Assembly (NCBI GenBank): GCA_965228265.1 | Contig: OZ245804.1 | Span: 372,001-436,000 of the forward strand | Direction of reading: 5' to 3' | Source of the DNA: GCA-2732755 sp965228265 | Lineage (GTDB): Bacteria; Planctomycetota; Phycisphaerae; Phycisphaerales; UBA1924 | Length of the DNA stretch: 64,000 bases | Translations under genes and position numbers: made by a program | Shown: piece by piece, positions 53,393 to 62,565 of the stretch | How positions within the stretch are numbered: the stretch's first letter is position 1 | Layout of the letters: each line of letters begins with the position of its first letter | The notes under the pieces: model-generated | The model's input: only the letters and a program-made list of their open reading frames with translations | What the model was told of the DNA's origin: nothing | Database searches by the model: none

Positions 53393-54490
53393 TCAGTCCC
53401 CGAAGCTTGTGTAGACGGCTCTGGCCGCGGCGATCATCGGGTGATCGGGCGGGACGAGCCGCTGCTTGTCGGCCGCCGAGGTAATATCGACGTCCGTCAG
53501 CTTGCCCTCCTGCATCACGACCAGCCTGTTCTTCGCGCCGGCTTTGAGCAGCTCCATCGCGTGGTGCCCGAACTGCGTGGCCAGCACGCGGTCGGCGGCC
53601 ACGGGTGTGCCACCCCGCTGCACATGCCCGAGCACGACGTACCGGCTCTCGATGCCGGTCATGTCTTCGATCTGATCGGCGACCCATTTGCCCACGCCGC
53701 CCAGACGGATCGGGTCGGGGCTGGTCGGGTCGACGCGCTCGACGAGCTGCTTGCCCCCCTTGGGGCGGGCGCCCTCGGAGCAGCAGATGATCGTGAACCG
53801 CTTGCCGTGCTGGGAACGCTGCTCGCAGACGCGGGCCACCTTCTCAAGGTCGAACTCGATCTCGGGCAGGAGGATGACGTCCGATCCCGAGGCGACGCCG
53901 GCGTGCAGAGCGATCCAGCCCGCGTTGCGGCCCATGACTTCGACGACCATCACGCGGTGGTGGCTCGCTGCGGTCGTGTGAACGCGGTCGAGTGCCTCGG
54001 TGGCGATGCTGACCGCGGTCGCGAACCCGAAGGTGATGTCCGAGCCCCAGAGGTCGTTGTCGATGGTCTTGGGGACCCCGATGCAGTTGATGCCACGCTC
54101 GGTGAAGGGCTTGGCCGCCGACATGGTGCCGTCGCCCCCGATGCAGACCAGTGCCTGGAGCCCGTGGATCTCCATGTGCGTCATGCAGACGTCGGTGAGG
54201 TCCTTGAAGTTGGGCGAGCCGTCGGGCAGTGTGCCGACGGGGTATTTCTGTGGGTTGGCTTTGTTGGACGAGCCGAGGATGGTGCCGCCGTAGGTGAGGA
54301 TGTTGGAGACGTCGTTCTTGTCGAGGGGTTTGACGCGGTCCTCGATGAGGCCGAGGAACCCGTCCTCGATGCCCAGAACGTCGATATCGTGATAAATGGC
54401 GTCCTTGACGACGGCTCGGATGACCGCGTTGAGGCCCGGGCAGTCACCGCCGCCCGTGAGAACACCAATCCTGGTAGGGTGCTTTTCCAT
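53393..54490 (-). CDS. pfkA: 6-phosphofructokinase (PfkA family)
   Basis: 365 residues from the ATG at 54490. It phosphorylates fructose 6-phosphate at C1. The N-terminus has the nucleotide loop IGVLTGGGDCPGLNAVIRAVV. CIGGDGTMSAA contains Gly where PPi-dependent enzymes have Asp, which favours ATP; VPKTIDNDL has the catalytic Asp pair and Lys where E. coli PfkA has Gly. VEVMGRNAGWIALHAG is the substrate-binding region, and LGHVQRGGTPVAADRVLA completes the fold. The mixed Gly/Lys signature is discussed in the findings. With tpiA and pckA it supports a full glycolytic/gluconeogenic route. Confidence 0.94.
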   Translation of the reverse strand: MEKHPTRIGVLTGGGDCPGLNAVIRAVVKDAIYHDIDVLGIEDGFLGLIEDRVKPLDKNDVSNILTYGGTILGSSNKANPQKYPVGTLPDGSPNFKDLTDVCMTHMEIHGLQALVCIGGDGTMSAAKPFTERGINCIGVPKTIDNDLWGSDITFGFATAVSIATEALDRVHTTAASHHRVMVVEVMGRNAGWIALHAGVASGSDVILLPEIEFDLEKVARVCEQRSQHGKRFTIICCSEGARPKGGKQLVERVDPTSPDPIRLGGVGKWVADQIEDMTGIESRYVVLGHVQRGGTPVAADRVLATQFGHHAMELLKAGAKNRLVVMQEGKLTDVDITSAADKQRLVPPDHPMIAAARAVYTSFGD

Positions 54491-54639
54491 GCTTGGCCTA
54501 GGTATCGGCACGATGGGCCTGATTTGGGTGCAATCCGTGGGGCCTGGCTGCGTTCCTCTCCGGATAAGGCCCCAAACAGGGCCCGGAACGACACCCGATA
54601 GCCGATGATTGGGTACAACCGCTCGCGGAGGGAATGACC

Positions 54640-55437
54640 ATGAAAGCCACGACCCCGATTCTATCGGTGACCCTGCTCGTCCTCGTCGCGGGCACAGTGG
54701 CCTCGCAGCTCGATTTCTTCGGCAGCAAATCGGGGAAGGCTCAGGAAGCCTCCGCACCGATCCTTGAGACCCCCGAGCCCGAGCCCCAGCCCGTCGTGAT
54801 CCGCCAGAGGCCCCAGGCCGAACGACCGATCGCCGAACGCCCCGCCCGTGAGCCGGGCGAGGAACGCGAGGGCCGACGCTCAAGGCGTGGCGACCGCGAG
54901 GAGATGACCGAAGAAGAGCGCGAGGCCCGACGCGAAGAGGCGCGTCAGGAGATGCTCAGCCGATTCGACACCGACGGCGACGGGGAACTCAATGAGGCCG
55001 AGATGCAGGCCGCCCGCGAGGCCCGTCGCGAACGCATGGAAGAGATGCGCCGCCAGCAGCGCGAGCGGATGCGCCAGGCGATGCTCGAACGCTACGACGC
55101 CGACGGCAACGGCGAACTCGACGATGCCGAACGCGAAGCCGCCCGCGCCGAGGCCGAGCAGCGCCGACAGGATCTCATCCAGCAGTTCGACATCGACGGC
55201 GACGGCGAGCTCACCGGCGACGAACGCACAGCCGTCCGGGAGCACTTCCGTCAGGAACGCGAGAACCGCCGGATGGACGTCAACGGCGACGGGGTGGTCG
55301 ATGATCTCGACGTTCAGGCCGCCATCAACCGGGTCTCCGGTGAGCAGAACCTCCACGATTTCAACCGCGACGGCTTTCAAGACGCCAACGACGTGAACGA
55401 GCTGATCCGACGGATCCAGAACGACGGCGATCAGTAA
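54640..55437 (+). CDS. secreted EF-hand protein with dockerin-like C-terminal pair
   Basis: 265 residues from the ATG at 54640, with GGAGGGA 6 nt upstream. An N-terminal signal or anchor helix is seen (ILSVTLLVLVAGTVASQ). After a Pro/Glu/Arg-rich linker there are three EF-hand loops: DTDGDGELNEAE at about 110, DADGNGELDDAE at about 153 and DIDGDGELTGDE at about 184, separated by charged helices. The C-terminus DVNGDGVVDDLDVQAAINRV ... DFNRDGFQDANDVNELIRRI has the paired DxNxDGxxxxxD layout of type I dockerin repeats. Calcium binding is very likely; a cohesin partner is not in the window. Confidence 0.8.
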   Translation: MKATTPILSVTLLVLVAGTVASQLDFFGSKSGKAQEASAPILETPEPEPQPVVIRQRPQAERPIAERPAREPGEEREGRRSRRGDREEMTEEEREARREEARQEMLSRFDTDGDGELNEAEMQAAREARRERMEEMRRQQRERMRQAMLERYDADGNGELDDAEREAARAEAEQRRQDLIQQFDIDGDGELTGDERTAVREHFRQERENRRMDVNGDGVVDDLDVQAAINRVSGEQNLHDFNRDGFQDANDVNELIRRIQNDGDQ

Positions 55438-55783
55438 ACCATCACCTTTGCAGTTCGGGCGATGCCCCGAATCCAGACACGATTATCCGCTTGAATGCGC
55501 ACGAGTCCGTGTGTGCGCCTGCTTGTTCATTGCAATGACCGAGCACGATTTCATAACGCGCACATGATCACGCAACGAAGCACCAAGGATCATCCCGTAA
55601 GGGAATGCCCCGAGACTTGAGCGCAAACTCAGCCGATCTCTTGCTCATCTAAGGGGGGTGATGGCGCAGTCCGACCCTGTCATGCACACGTCTTTGGCGC
55701 GACATTGTTTTCGACACACATATCTAGAATGAATGGCCGAGATTTGACCCAGTCGTGTGTTGAAATCAACCTGAGGTTGGGTC
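55438..55783. other. 346-bp gap before the PilZ gene
   Basis: No open frame worth calling and no tRNA-like fold. A weak hairpin (TTCGGG/CCCGAA around 55456-55473) follows the EF-hand gene and has no T-tract. The bases are less GC-rich than the flanks toward the downstream gene, with TTGTTT (55705-55710) and TAGAAT (55725-55730) as poorly spaced promoter-like boxes. GAGG at 55771-55774 is the likely ribosome site of the PilZ gene. Confidence 0.4.
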
Positions 55784-56926
55784 ATGAACTTACCAGCTGA
55801 TACGGTAGCCGAACTACTGGCAATCGCCCAAAGTCTTGACTCACATCAACCCAGCAGCGCCAAACTCCGTCGGCGGCACGTCAGACTATCGGACCCAACG
55901 ATCAACGTGCGTGCCAAAGTCCCGGGCGGCATCGGCGGGAACGACCTCGAACGCAACGTCGCGCTCATCGACATCAGCTCCGGCGGCTTGCAGATCATCT
56001 GGCTCGCCTTTGTGCACACGGGCACCGAGTTCTCACTCCAACTCCAACGCCCGGGCGGACCCATGATCGAGGTTGAGGCAACGTCGGTGTGGTGCAAGCA
56101 CCTGCGCAACCGCTTCCACGCGGTGGGACTCCAGACCAAGAGCACACTCCAGCTCCACGAGATCGTCAGCCAGCAGGTCTGGCTCGAGGCGTGCGCCAAG
56201 AACCCCGAGCTCCAGCACCCCGTCAGCGGCCGGCTGGCCATCTACGGCGAGAACGAGCTCATGGTGCAGTCCGCGGTGTTCCAGACCCAGGACTCGGGCC
56301 TGACGACTCAGGTGGTCGATTCCCGCGGCGTGCTGATGGATCTCATCGAGCGGGGCGAGATCGACATGCTTGTCTTCGACGCGGACCCCGAATCACTCGA
56401 CGCGACCGAGTTCATCTCGGCGTGCCGAAACCGTGCCTTCAGCGGCCCGCTGATTCTGATGTCGCTCGACACCGAGGCGGAATACCTCGCCAAGATGGAT
56501 CCGCTGCACCGATCACGGTTCGTGCAGTTGCCCATGGGCACCAACGCGATCGTGGCCGCGATCAGGGACGTGATCCGCACGCACCCGGACTGCCTCCTTA
56601 ATAGCGGCGAGATCTACTCGCACTCGCCCATGACACTCCACCGGGACGCATCACTCAAACGCTTCATCTCGCTCGCCAAGTCGATGTGCGTAGAAGCCAA
56701 CACCGCGATGGATGTCGATCGCCCCGACGCGGTGCTCAAGGTCGTGCAATCCCTCGCCGCGAGCGGAGGCTCCCACGGCTACCCGGACCTCTCCGTGGCC
56801 GCCATGAAATACATCGCCGCCGCCAACGACCCGAAACAGGTCAAACGCCTGCCCTCGCTCCTGCAGAACATCGAGTCCATCGTGGACCGGCTCCGACCGG
56901 GCCAGCCCGGCAAGGCCGCGGCCTGA
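55784..56926 (+). CDS. PilZ-domain protein with degenerate receiver domain
   Basis: 380 residues. PilZ domain at about 25-135: RRRHVRL with the later DISSGGLQIIW box, the pattern that binds c-di-GMP. Residues about 145-270 look like a response-regulator receiver: GRLAIYGENELMVQSAVFQ, the phosphate-acceptor-like DMLVFDADPESLDATEFI, GPLILMSLDTEAEYLAKM and FVQLPMGTNAIVAAIRDV. The acidic pair is reduced and the usual Lys before Pro is replaced by Leu, so it is probably a pseudo-receiver. The C-terminal 100 residues are helical. Role in c-di-GMP-controlled surface behaviour is inference. Confidence 0.78.
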   Translation: MNLPADTVAELLAIAQSLDSHQPSSAKLRRRHVRLSDPTINVRAKVPGGIGGNDLERNVALIDISSGGLQIIWLAFVHTGTEFSLQLQRPGGPMIEVEATSVWCKHLRNRFHAVGLQTKSTLQLHEIVSQQVWLEACAKNPELQHPVSGRLAIYGENELMVQSAVFQTQDSGLTTQVVDSRGVLMDLIERGEIDMLVFDADPESLDATEFISACRNRAFSGPLILMSLDTEAEYLAKMDPLHRSRFVQLPMGTNAIVAAIRDVIRTHPDCLLNSGEIYSHSPMTLHRDASLKRFISLAKSMCVEANTAMDVDRPDAVLKVVQSLAASGGSHGYPDLSVAAMKYIAAANDPKQVKRLPSLLQNIESIVDRLRPGQPGKAAA

Positions 56927-56993
56927 AATGAGCCGATGAAACTCTGCGCCATCGGCTGCAGCGCCACGAACAGACTACCGGTACGATGCTTGC

Positions 56994-57980
56994 ATGGCCG
57001 ACGCCCCCGCCGCTGCCCGTGACGCCTCGCTCTATCTGCACCCGCAGACACTGGCACGTCTGGGATCCTTCGAGCTCCGCGCCAAGATGATCGTCGAGGG
57101 CGTCATGAGCGGCATGCACCGCTCCCCCTACCAGGGCTTCAGCGTCGAATTCGCGCAGCACCGCCCATACTCGCCGGGCGATGACATCCGCCGACTCGAC
57201 TGGAAGGTCTACGCACGCACCGACAAGCTCCAGATCAAGCAGTACCAGCAGGAGACCAACCTCGATCTCGTGCTCATGGTCGACAACTCGGGCTCGATGG
57301 GCTTCGGCTCGATCGACTTTGCCAAGGCATCGGGACAGGGCACGAGCGCCGGCAGCAACGGACGCCAGAACTGGACCAAGTTCGACCACGCCACGGGCAT
57401 GGCCGCCGCGATGGCCTACATCACCCTCCACCAGGGCGACCGCGTGGGCCTCGTCACCTTCGCCGATGAGATCACGGGCCTCGTCGACCGGTCCGGGCAG
57501 CGCTCGACCTGGCGTCCCATCGTCGAATCGCTCAGCACCCAGACGCTCGACAAACCGACCGACTACGCCCGCGTGACCGACCAGGTCCTCGCCAAGATTA
57601 ACAACCGCTGCCTGATCGTTCTCATCAGCGACTTCTTCGAAGACCCCGACCGCGTGCGCTCGGCGCTGGCGCGCATCCGCCACCGCGGGCACGACGCGAT
57701 CGTCTTTCAGGTCCTCGACCCCGTCGAACAGAACTTCACGTTCGACGAGCCGACGATCTTCGAGGGGCTTGAGGGCGAAGCGCGGCTGCGCATCAACCCG
57801 CGCGCGATCCGCGAGGGCTACCTCGAAGTCCTGGGCGAACACATGGACGCCGTCGAACGCGCCACGCTCAGCTTCGGGTTCGATTACCAGCTCGTCACCA
57901 GCGGCTCGTGGCTCGGCCCGACACTCGCCCAGTTCGTCGCGCAGCGCAACGCCAAGATCAAGAAGGGCAAGATGGGATGA
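56994..57980 (+). CDS. DUF58 domain protein with von Willebrand A-like fold
   Basis: 328 residues. The DUF58 block is clear: GMHRSPYQGFSVEFAQHRPYSPGDDIRRLDWKVYARTDKLQIKQYQQETNLD, then the metal-ion (MIDAS) motif MVDNSGSMGF. TYA-like RCLIVLISDFFED and GHDAIVFQVLDPVE complete the VWA fold. Such proteins occur next to MoxR AAA ATPases and other VWA proteins and are linked to envelope integrity. The stop overlaps the next gene's ATG by 4 bp. A MoxR gene would be expected next to it but is not in the window. Confidence 0.92.
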   Translation: MADAPAAARDASLYLHPQTLARLGSFELRAKMIVEGVMSGMHRSPYQGFSVEFAQHRPYSPGDDIRRLDWKVYARTDKLQIKQYQQETNLDLVLMVDNSGSMGFGSIDFAKASGQGTSAGSNGRQNWTKFDHATGMAAAMAYITLHQGDRVGLVTFADEITGLVDRSGQRSTWRPIVESLSTQTLDKPTDYARVTDQVLAKINNRCLIVLISDFFEDPDRVRSALARIRHRGHDAIVFQVLDPVEQNFTFDEPTIFEGLEGEARLRINPRAIREGYLEVLGEHMDAVERATLSFGFDYQLVTSGSWLGPTLAQFVAQRNAKIKKGKMG

Positions 57981-60157
57981 GTCTCCTCAACCCCATCCTC
58001 GGCGCGATCGCCTTCGCGTTCGTCGCGCTCCCGATCATCCTGCACTTTCTCAAGCGCAAGCGCAAGCCCGTCGAGTGGGGCGCGATGCGTTTCCTGATCG
58101 AGGCCTACCGGCGCAAACGCCGACGGATGACGCTCGAGCAGCTCCTGCTCCTGCTCACGCGGTGCGCCCTGGTCCTGCTCTTTGCCCTGGCGATCGGCCG
58201 CCCGTCTTTGGGGTCCGCGTCGTCGCGATCCGGCCCGACCGAGCTGTACATCCTGCTCGACGATTCCATCGCATCGGCGGCCCTCGATCCGCAAGGCAGG
58301 GAAGCCTTCGACGCGCTCAAGACTCAGGCGATCGCGCTCATTGACACGCTCAGCCCCGACGCCGGCGACCGCGCGGGGCTCGTATTGATGTCCGCGCCGA
58401 CAAGAGCCGTGATTGCGCCGGCTTCGAGCGACCTGAGCGCCGTCCGCCGCGCGATCGAACGAGCCGAACGGACCGATGCCGCCGCCGACCTGCACAACGC
58501 ACTCTCGACACTCGAATCCACGCTCACCAGCGACGAAGAGAACGCCCCGGCCGTCACGATCGCTCTGCTGAGCCCGATGCGCGCCGGCTCGCTCGACCCC
58601 GAACGCCCCCTGCCGAGACTCGCAGCCGCCGGACGCGAGGTGCGGCTCATCGCCAGCGCACCGGGCGAGACCGCGCCCTCCAACGCCGCGATCGCCTCGA
58701 TCGACCCCGTGCGCAGCGTCGTGCTGGGCGAAAGCCAGACCGACGGGCAGGCGCTCGTCCGCCTCGAACGCTCGGGCGCGAGCGTGGGCGAATCGCAGCG
58801 CGTCGCTGTCACACTGGGTGTCGCTGGCACCAACGCGACGAGCCAGGGCCAGGCCGAGTTTGCTCCTGGCCAGACGTCCGCCGAGATCATGCTGGGCTTC
58901 GTGCTCCCGGCGACAGAAAACGCCGAGCAGCCCGTGCTGACCGCTTCGATCGCCAGCGACGCAAACGCCGCGGACAACTCGGCCCTGCTCCCGATCGATC
59001 GGCGCGGAGCGCTGCGGGTGGGCATCATCGCCTCGCGCCCGCTCGTCGGGCAGGTCGGGATCGACCGCTTCACCCCCGCCGATTGGGTGCGTCTGGCGCT
59101 GGCGCCGGGCGAGGCCTCGGGCGAACTGCGCCTCGTCGATACGACGCCGTCCTCGATCGACGCACCAAGACTCGCGACGCTCGACGCGGCCTTTCTCCTC
59201 GAGCCCGATGCCGTCGCAGCCGAGAGCTGGTTCCTGCTGCGCCGGTTCGTCGAGCGCGGCGGGTTGCTCATTGTCATGCCGCCGGCCAAGGACAGCGTGC
59301 AGCTCTGGACCGACGCGATGACCGAAGCCCTCGGGCTCGACTGGCAGATCGCGCGCGAGCCCGTCACGAGCGAGCCGCCCGTCGGGATCGATCCAGAAAG
59401 CCGACCCGCAAGCGATCGCCTGCTAACGATGATCGCGGGCGAACTCGACCAGCTCGCCGCATCGGTCACCATCGAGAAATCGCTGCCCGTGCTGCCCGCG
59501 CAGGCCGACGAATCGCCCGTGCTCCGGCTCGCCGACGGCTCGGTGCTGCTCGCCGCCGCGCACCCCGCGACGACATCGGGCCGCGTCATGCCCGGGCTGG
59601 TTGTGTACCTGGCAAGCCCGCCGAGCCTGTCGTGGACGGATCTCCCGACGCGCCCGCTCATGGTGCCACTGATGCAGGAACTCGTGCGCCAGGGTGTCGG
59701 GCTGGCAAGCGACCGCGCGGTACGCGTGGCGGGACAGACAGGCGAGCTGCCCGGCCGCGCGACCGAGGCCATGAGCGCCGAGGGCGAACCCGTCGAACTG
59801 CCCATCCGCAGCGCAGGGCGGTACGACCTGCTCGACGATGCGGGCGAGAACGCGGGCGTGCTGGCGGTGCACGCGGACGTGCGTGGCTCGCGGATCGATG
59901 CGCTTGCACGGGCGGCTCTCGAGCCCTGGCTCGCCGCGAGCGTGGGCGATGCCGATCGCTTGAGCTGGCTCGACACCGAGGGCAACACCACGACCTCCGA
60001 GCTCGCCGAGCAGGCGGGCACCAGGCAGGCCGGCGCCGAGCCCTGGATCATCTGGCTCATCGCTCTGGCGCTCGCGCTTGCCGTTCTTGAGACGGGCCTG
60101 GCGCGCTGGTCCGCTCGTTCGATGGAGCGGCTACCCGCCGGGGAGGTCTCGGCATGA
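57977..60157 (+). CDS. BatA-type membrane protein with degenerate VWA domain
   Basis: 726 residues. The N-terminus MSLLNPILGAIAFAFVALPIILHFLKRKRKPVEWGAMRFL is the BatA/DUF4159-type membrane start, and a second hydrophobic helix follows (LLTRCALVLLFALAIG). A VWA-like domain begins at ELYILLDDSIAS, where the DxSxS metal motif is imperfect. A long extracytoplasmic region with beta-rich segments (about 250-700) follows, and the C-terminus has another membrane helix (WIIWLIALALALAVLETGLA). It is co-translated with DUF58 before it and the next VWA gene after it (both 4-bp overlaps). Confidence 0.85.
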   Translation: MSLLNPILGAIAFAFVALPIILHFLKRKRKPVEWGAMRFLIEAYRRKRRRMTLEQLLLLLTRCALVLLFALAIGRPSLGSASSRSGPTELYILLDDSIASAALDPQGREAFDALKTQAIALIDTLSPDAGDRAGLVLMSAPTRAVIAPASSDLSAVRRAIERAERTDAAADLHNALSTLESTLTSDEENAPAVTIALLSPMRAGSLDPERPLPRLAAAGREVRLIASAPGETAPSNAAIASIDPVRSVVLGESQTDGQALVRLERSGASVGESQRVAVTLGVAGTNATSQGQAEFAPGQTSAEIMLGFVLPATENAEQPVLTASIASDANAADNSALLPIDRRGALRVGIIASRPLVGQVGIDRFTPADWVRLALAPGEASGELRLVDTTPSSIDAPRLATLDAAFLLEPDAVAAESWFLLRRFVERGGLLIVMPPAKDSVQLWTDAMTEALGLDWQIAREPVTSEPPVGIDPESRPASDRLLTMIAGELDQLAASVTIEKSLPVLPAQADESPVLRLADGSVLLAAAHPATTSGRVMPGLVVYLASPPSLSWTDLPTRPLMVPLMQELVRQGVGLASDRAVRVAGQTGELPGRATEAMSAEGEPVELPIRSAGRYDLLDDAGENAGVLAVHADVRGSRIDALARAALEPWLAASVGDADRLSWLDTEGNTTTSELAEQAGTRQAGAEPWIIWLIALALALAVLETGLARWSARSMERLPAGEVSA

Positions 60158-62451
60158 TGGAGTGGCTGCTCGGCATCGACCGACTCGCACCGGGCGATCC
60201 GGATGTGGTCTTCGCGCTTGCGCGCCCCATGCCGGCGTGGGCGTGGGCGATGATCGTCCTGGCCGCGGGCGCACTCGGCTGGATCAGCTACACGCGGCTC
60301 GAAGGCTCGCGCGTCGCGCGCATGCTCTTCGCCTCGATGCGCTCACTCGTCCTCCTGCTGCTGGTCCTCATGCTCGCCGGCCCCGAACTCCGCAGACCCA
60401 ACGAACGCGTCGAACGCGACTGGCTTGTCGTCATGGCCGACCGCTCCGCTTCGATGACGATCGGCGACGCGCCGGGCGGCGAGCCCCGCGAGACACAGCT
60501 CGCCGAGGCGCTCAACGCCGCGCAAAGCCCGCTGCGCGAGATCGCCCAAAGCCGACGCGTCCTGACGCTCGGGTTCGACGCGGGCGTCTTCGAACTGGCG
60601 ATGGACGAAACAGGCGCGATCGACGCGGGACAGGCCGACGGGCGACGCACGCTCCTTGGCCGCTCACTTGACCGGGCACTCGACGAGGTCGCCGCCAGGC
60701 CTGTCTCGGGTGTCGTGCTCCTGTCCGATGGCACATCCGCCGACGCACCCTCCCGCCGTGCACTCCAGCGCCTGCGCAGCGAACGCATCCCCGTCTTCGT
60801 CGTGCCCATCGGCTCGCCCGACCCGGTGAGCGACCTGGCGATCGCCGACGTCCGCGCACCCGCGGCCGGGTTCATCAACGACCGCATGCCAGTCACCGTC
60901 GACATCGACCGCCTGGGCTCGGGCGCCACCAGCGGCGCATGGGTCGAACTCGTCGACCGCGACACGGGAGAAGTCCTCGAACGCAAACGGGCCGAGGCGA
61001 CCGACCAGAGCGTCACGCTCGTCACCCAGCCGGGTGAACCGGGCGACGCGTCCTGGCTCGTTCGGCTCGTCCCCGACGAGCCCGACCTGCTCGCCGAGAA
61101 CAACGCCGAGAACCTCACCGTCACCCTCGTCGACCGCCCGCTCCGCGCGCTGCAGATCGACGGCTACCCCCGCTGGGAATTCCGCTACACCAAGAACCTC
61201 CTGCTCCGCGAGCAGACCATCTCCTCCTCCTCGCTCCTGCTCAGCTCACGCCGACGCTATGTGCAGGAGGGCGATGTCGAGTTGACCGACCTGCCCGACT
61301 CCCCCGGCGCTTGGGAGGGCATCGACGTCATCGTGATCGGCGATGTCCGCGCGGACCTCTTCACGACGTCGCAGCTCGAACAGATCCACGACCTTGTCGC
61401 CCTGCGCGGCGCGGGCATCCTCTGGATCGCCGGCCCGAGCGCCACGCCCGACTCCTGGCGTGGCACGCCGCTCGAACCGCTCCTGCCCATCACGCTCGCC
61501 AGCCCCGCCAGCGCCTGGAACGAGCCCGTCACGATGCGCCGCGAACTCGCCGCCGAAAGGCTCGGCCTGCTCGAACTCGCCGACGCATCCGAGGGCGGCT
61601 GGCCCGAGCGCCTGACCGATCCCGATACGGGCTGGGCGATGCTGCGCTGGGCGCAGAAGATCGATCCCGATGCCGTCAAACCCACCGCCGAGGTGCTCGC
61701 ATCCGCGTTACCCGCCAACTCGGGCGACAACCCTGCGCCCATCGTGCTCTCGATGCGCTACGGCGCGGGGCGCTCGGTCTACGTCGGCACCGACGAGATC
61801 TGGCGCTGGCGCTACGCCCGGGGCGAGGAACTCCCCGAACGGTTCTGGATCCCGCTCGTGCGCCTGATCGGGCGCGAGGGCCTGGCCCGCGCAGGCCGCA
61901 GCGCCCTGCTCGAGGCCAACCCGCCACGCACCGAGCCGATGTCGCCCGTCCGCATCACGCTCGAACTTCTCGACGAGCGTCTGGCGCTTCAGCGGCCCCA
62001 GTCCGTCAGCGCCACCGTTCGTCTCGCGGGAAGCCAGGCCGAGCCCACACCCATCCTGCTCCGACCCGAGGAAGGCGCCGGCGACGGCTCGCCGCGCTTT
62101 GCCGCGACCTGGCTCCCCGCCTCGGCCGGCGCGTACGAGATCGCGGTCAACGACGCGCTCCTGCTCAGCGAGAGTCTGACCGAAAGCGTCGAAGTCCTCG
62201 CTCCGGACGACGAACTCCGCAGACCCGAGACCGACTTTGCAACACTGCGAACGCTCGCCGAGGAGACCGGCGGACGGGTGCTCACGCCGGGCGAGCTGGC
62301 AGAGCTGGAAGAGTTCCTGCCCAACCGTCAGCGCCGCGTCGCGGGCACACCCGACATCGAGACGCTCTGGGACAGCCCCCTGGCCCTCATCCTGCTCGTC
62401 CTGCTGCTTGGAACCGAATGGATCGGGCGACGGATGATTCGTCTGGTGTAA
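60154..62451 (+). CDS. membrane VWA protein with glutamine-amidotransferase-like domain
   Basis: 765 residues. Two N-terminal membrane helices (AWAMIVLAAGALGWISYT; SLVLLLLVLMLAGPEL) precede a VWA domain with an intact MIDAS, MADRSASMTIGD, and SGVVLLSDGTSADAP. The middle part (IDVIVIGDVRADLFTTSQLEQIHDLVALRGAGILWIAGP) resembles the class I amidotransferase-like fold seen in planctomycete proteins of this operon type. The C-terminus has one more helix (PLALILLVLLLGTEWIGRR). It starts with an ATGATG overlapping the previous stop. Probably an inner-membrane member of the same complex. Confidence 0.85.
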   Translation: MMEWLLGIDRLAPGDPDVVFALARPMPAWAWAMIVLAAGALGWISYTRLEGSRVARMLFASMRSLVLLLLVLMLAGPELRRPNERVERDWLVVMADRSASMTIGDAPGGEPRETQLAEALNAAQSPLREIAQSRRVLTLGFDAGVFELAMDETGAIDAGQADGRRTLLGRSLDRALDEVAARPVSGVVLLSDGTSADAPSRRALQRLRSERIPVFVVPIGSPDPVSDLAIADVRAPAAGFINDRMPVTVDIDRLGSGATSGAWVELVDRDTGEVLERKRAEATDQSVTLVTQPGEPGDASWLVRLVPDEPDLLAENNAENLTVTLVDRPLRALQIDGYPRWEFRYTKNLLLREQTISSSSLLLSSRRRYVQEGDVELTDLPDSPGAWEGIDVIVIGDVRADLFTTSQLEQIHDLVALRGAGILWIAGPSATPDSWRGTPLEPLLPITLASPASAWNEPVTMRRELAAERLGLLELADASEGGWPERLTDPDTGWAMLRWAQKIDPDAVKPTAEVLASALPANSGDNPAPIVLSMRYGAGRSVYVGTDEIWRWRYARGEELPERFWIPLVRLIGREGLARAGRSALLEANPPRTEPMSPVRITLELLDERLALQRPQSVSATVRLAGSQAEPTPILLRPEEGAGDGSPRFAATWLPASAGAYEIAVNDALLLSESLTESVEVLAPDDELRRPETDFATLRTLAEETGGRVLTPGELAELEEFLPNRQRRVAGTPDIETLWDSPLALILLVLLLGTEWIGRRMIRLV

Positions 62452-62565
62452 GGTGTTGATGTTGCCGGCGAACCCTGTAGGGCTCGCCCGAGTCGAATAT
62501 CGGGGGTGGAACCGCCCGATGGCAGAGCAGTAGCACCTCTGCAGGCCCACGCGCAAGGAGGCACG

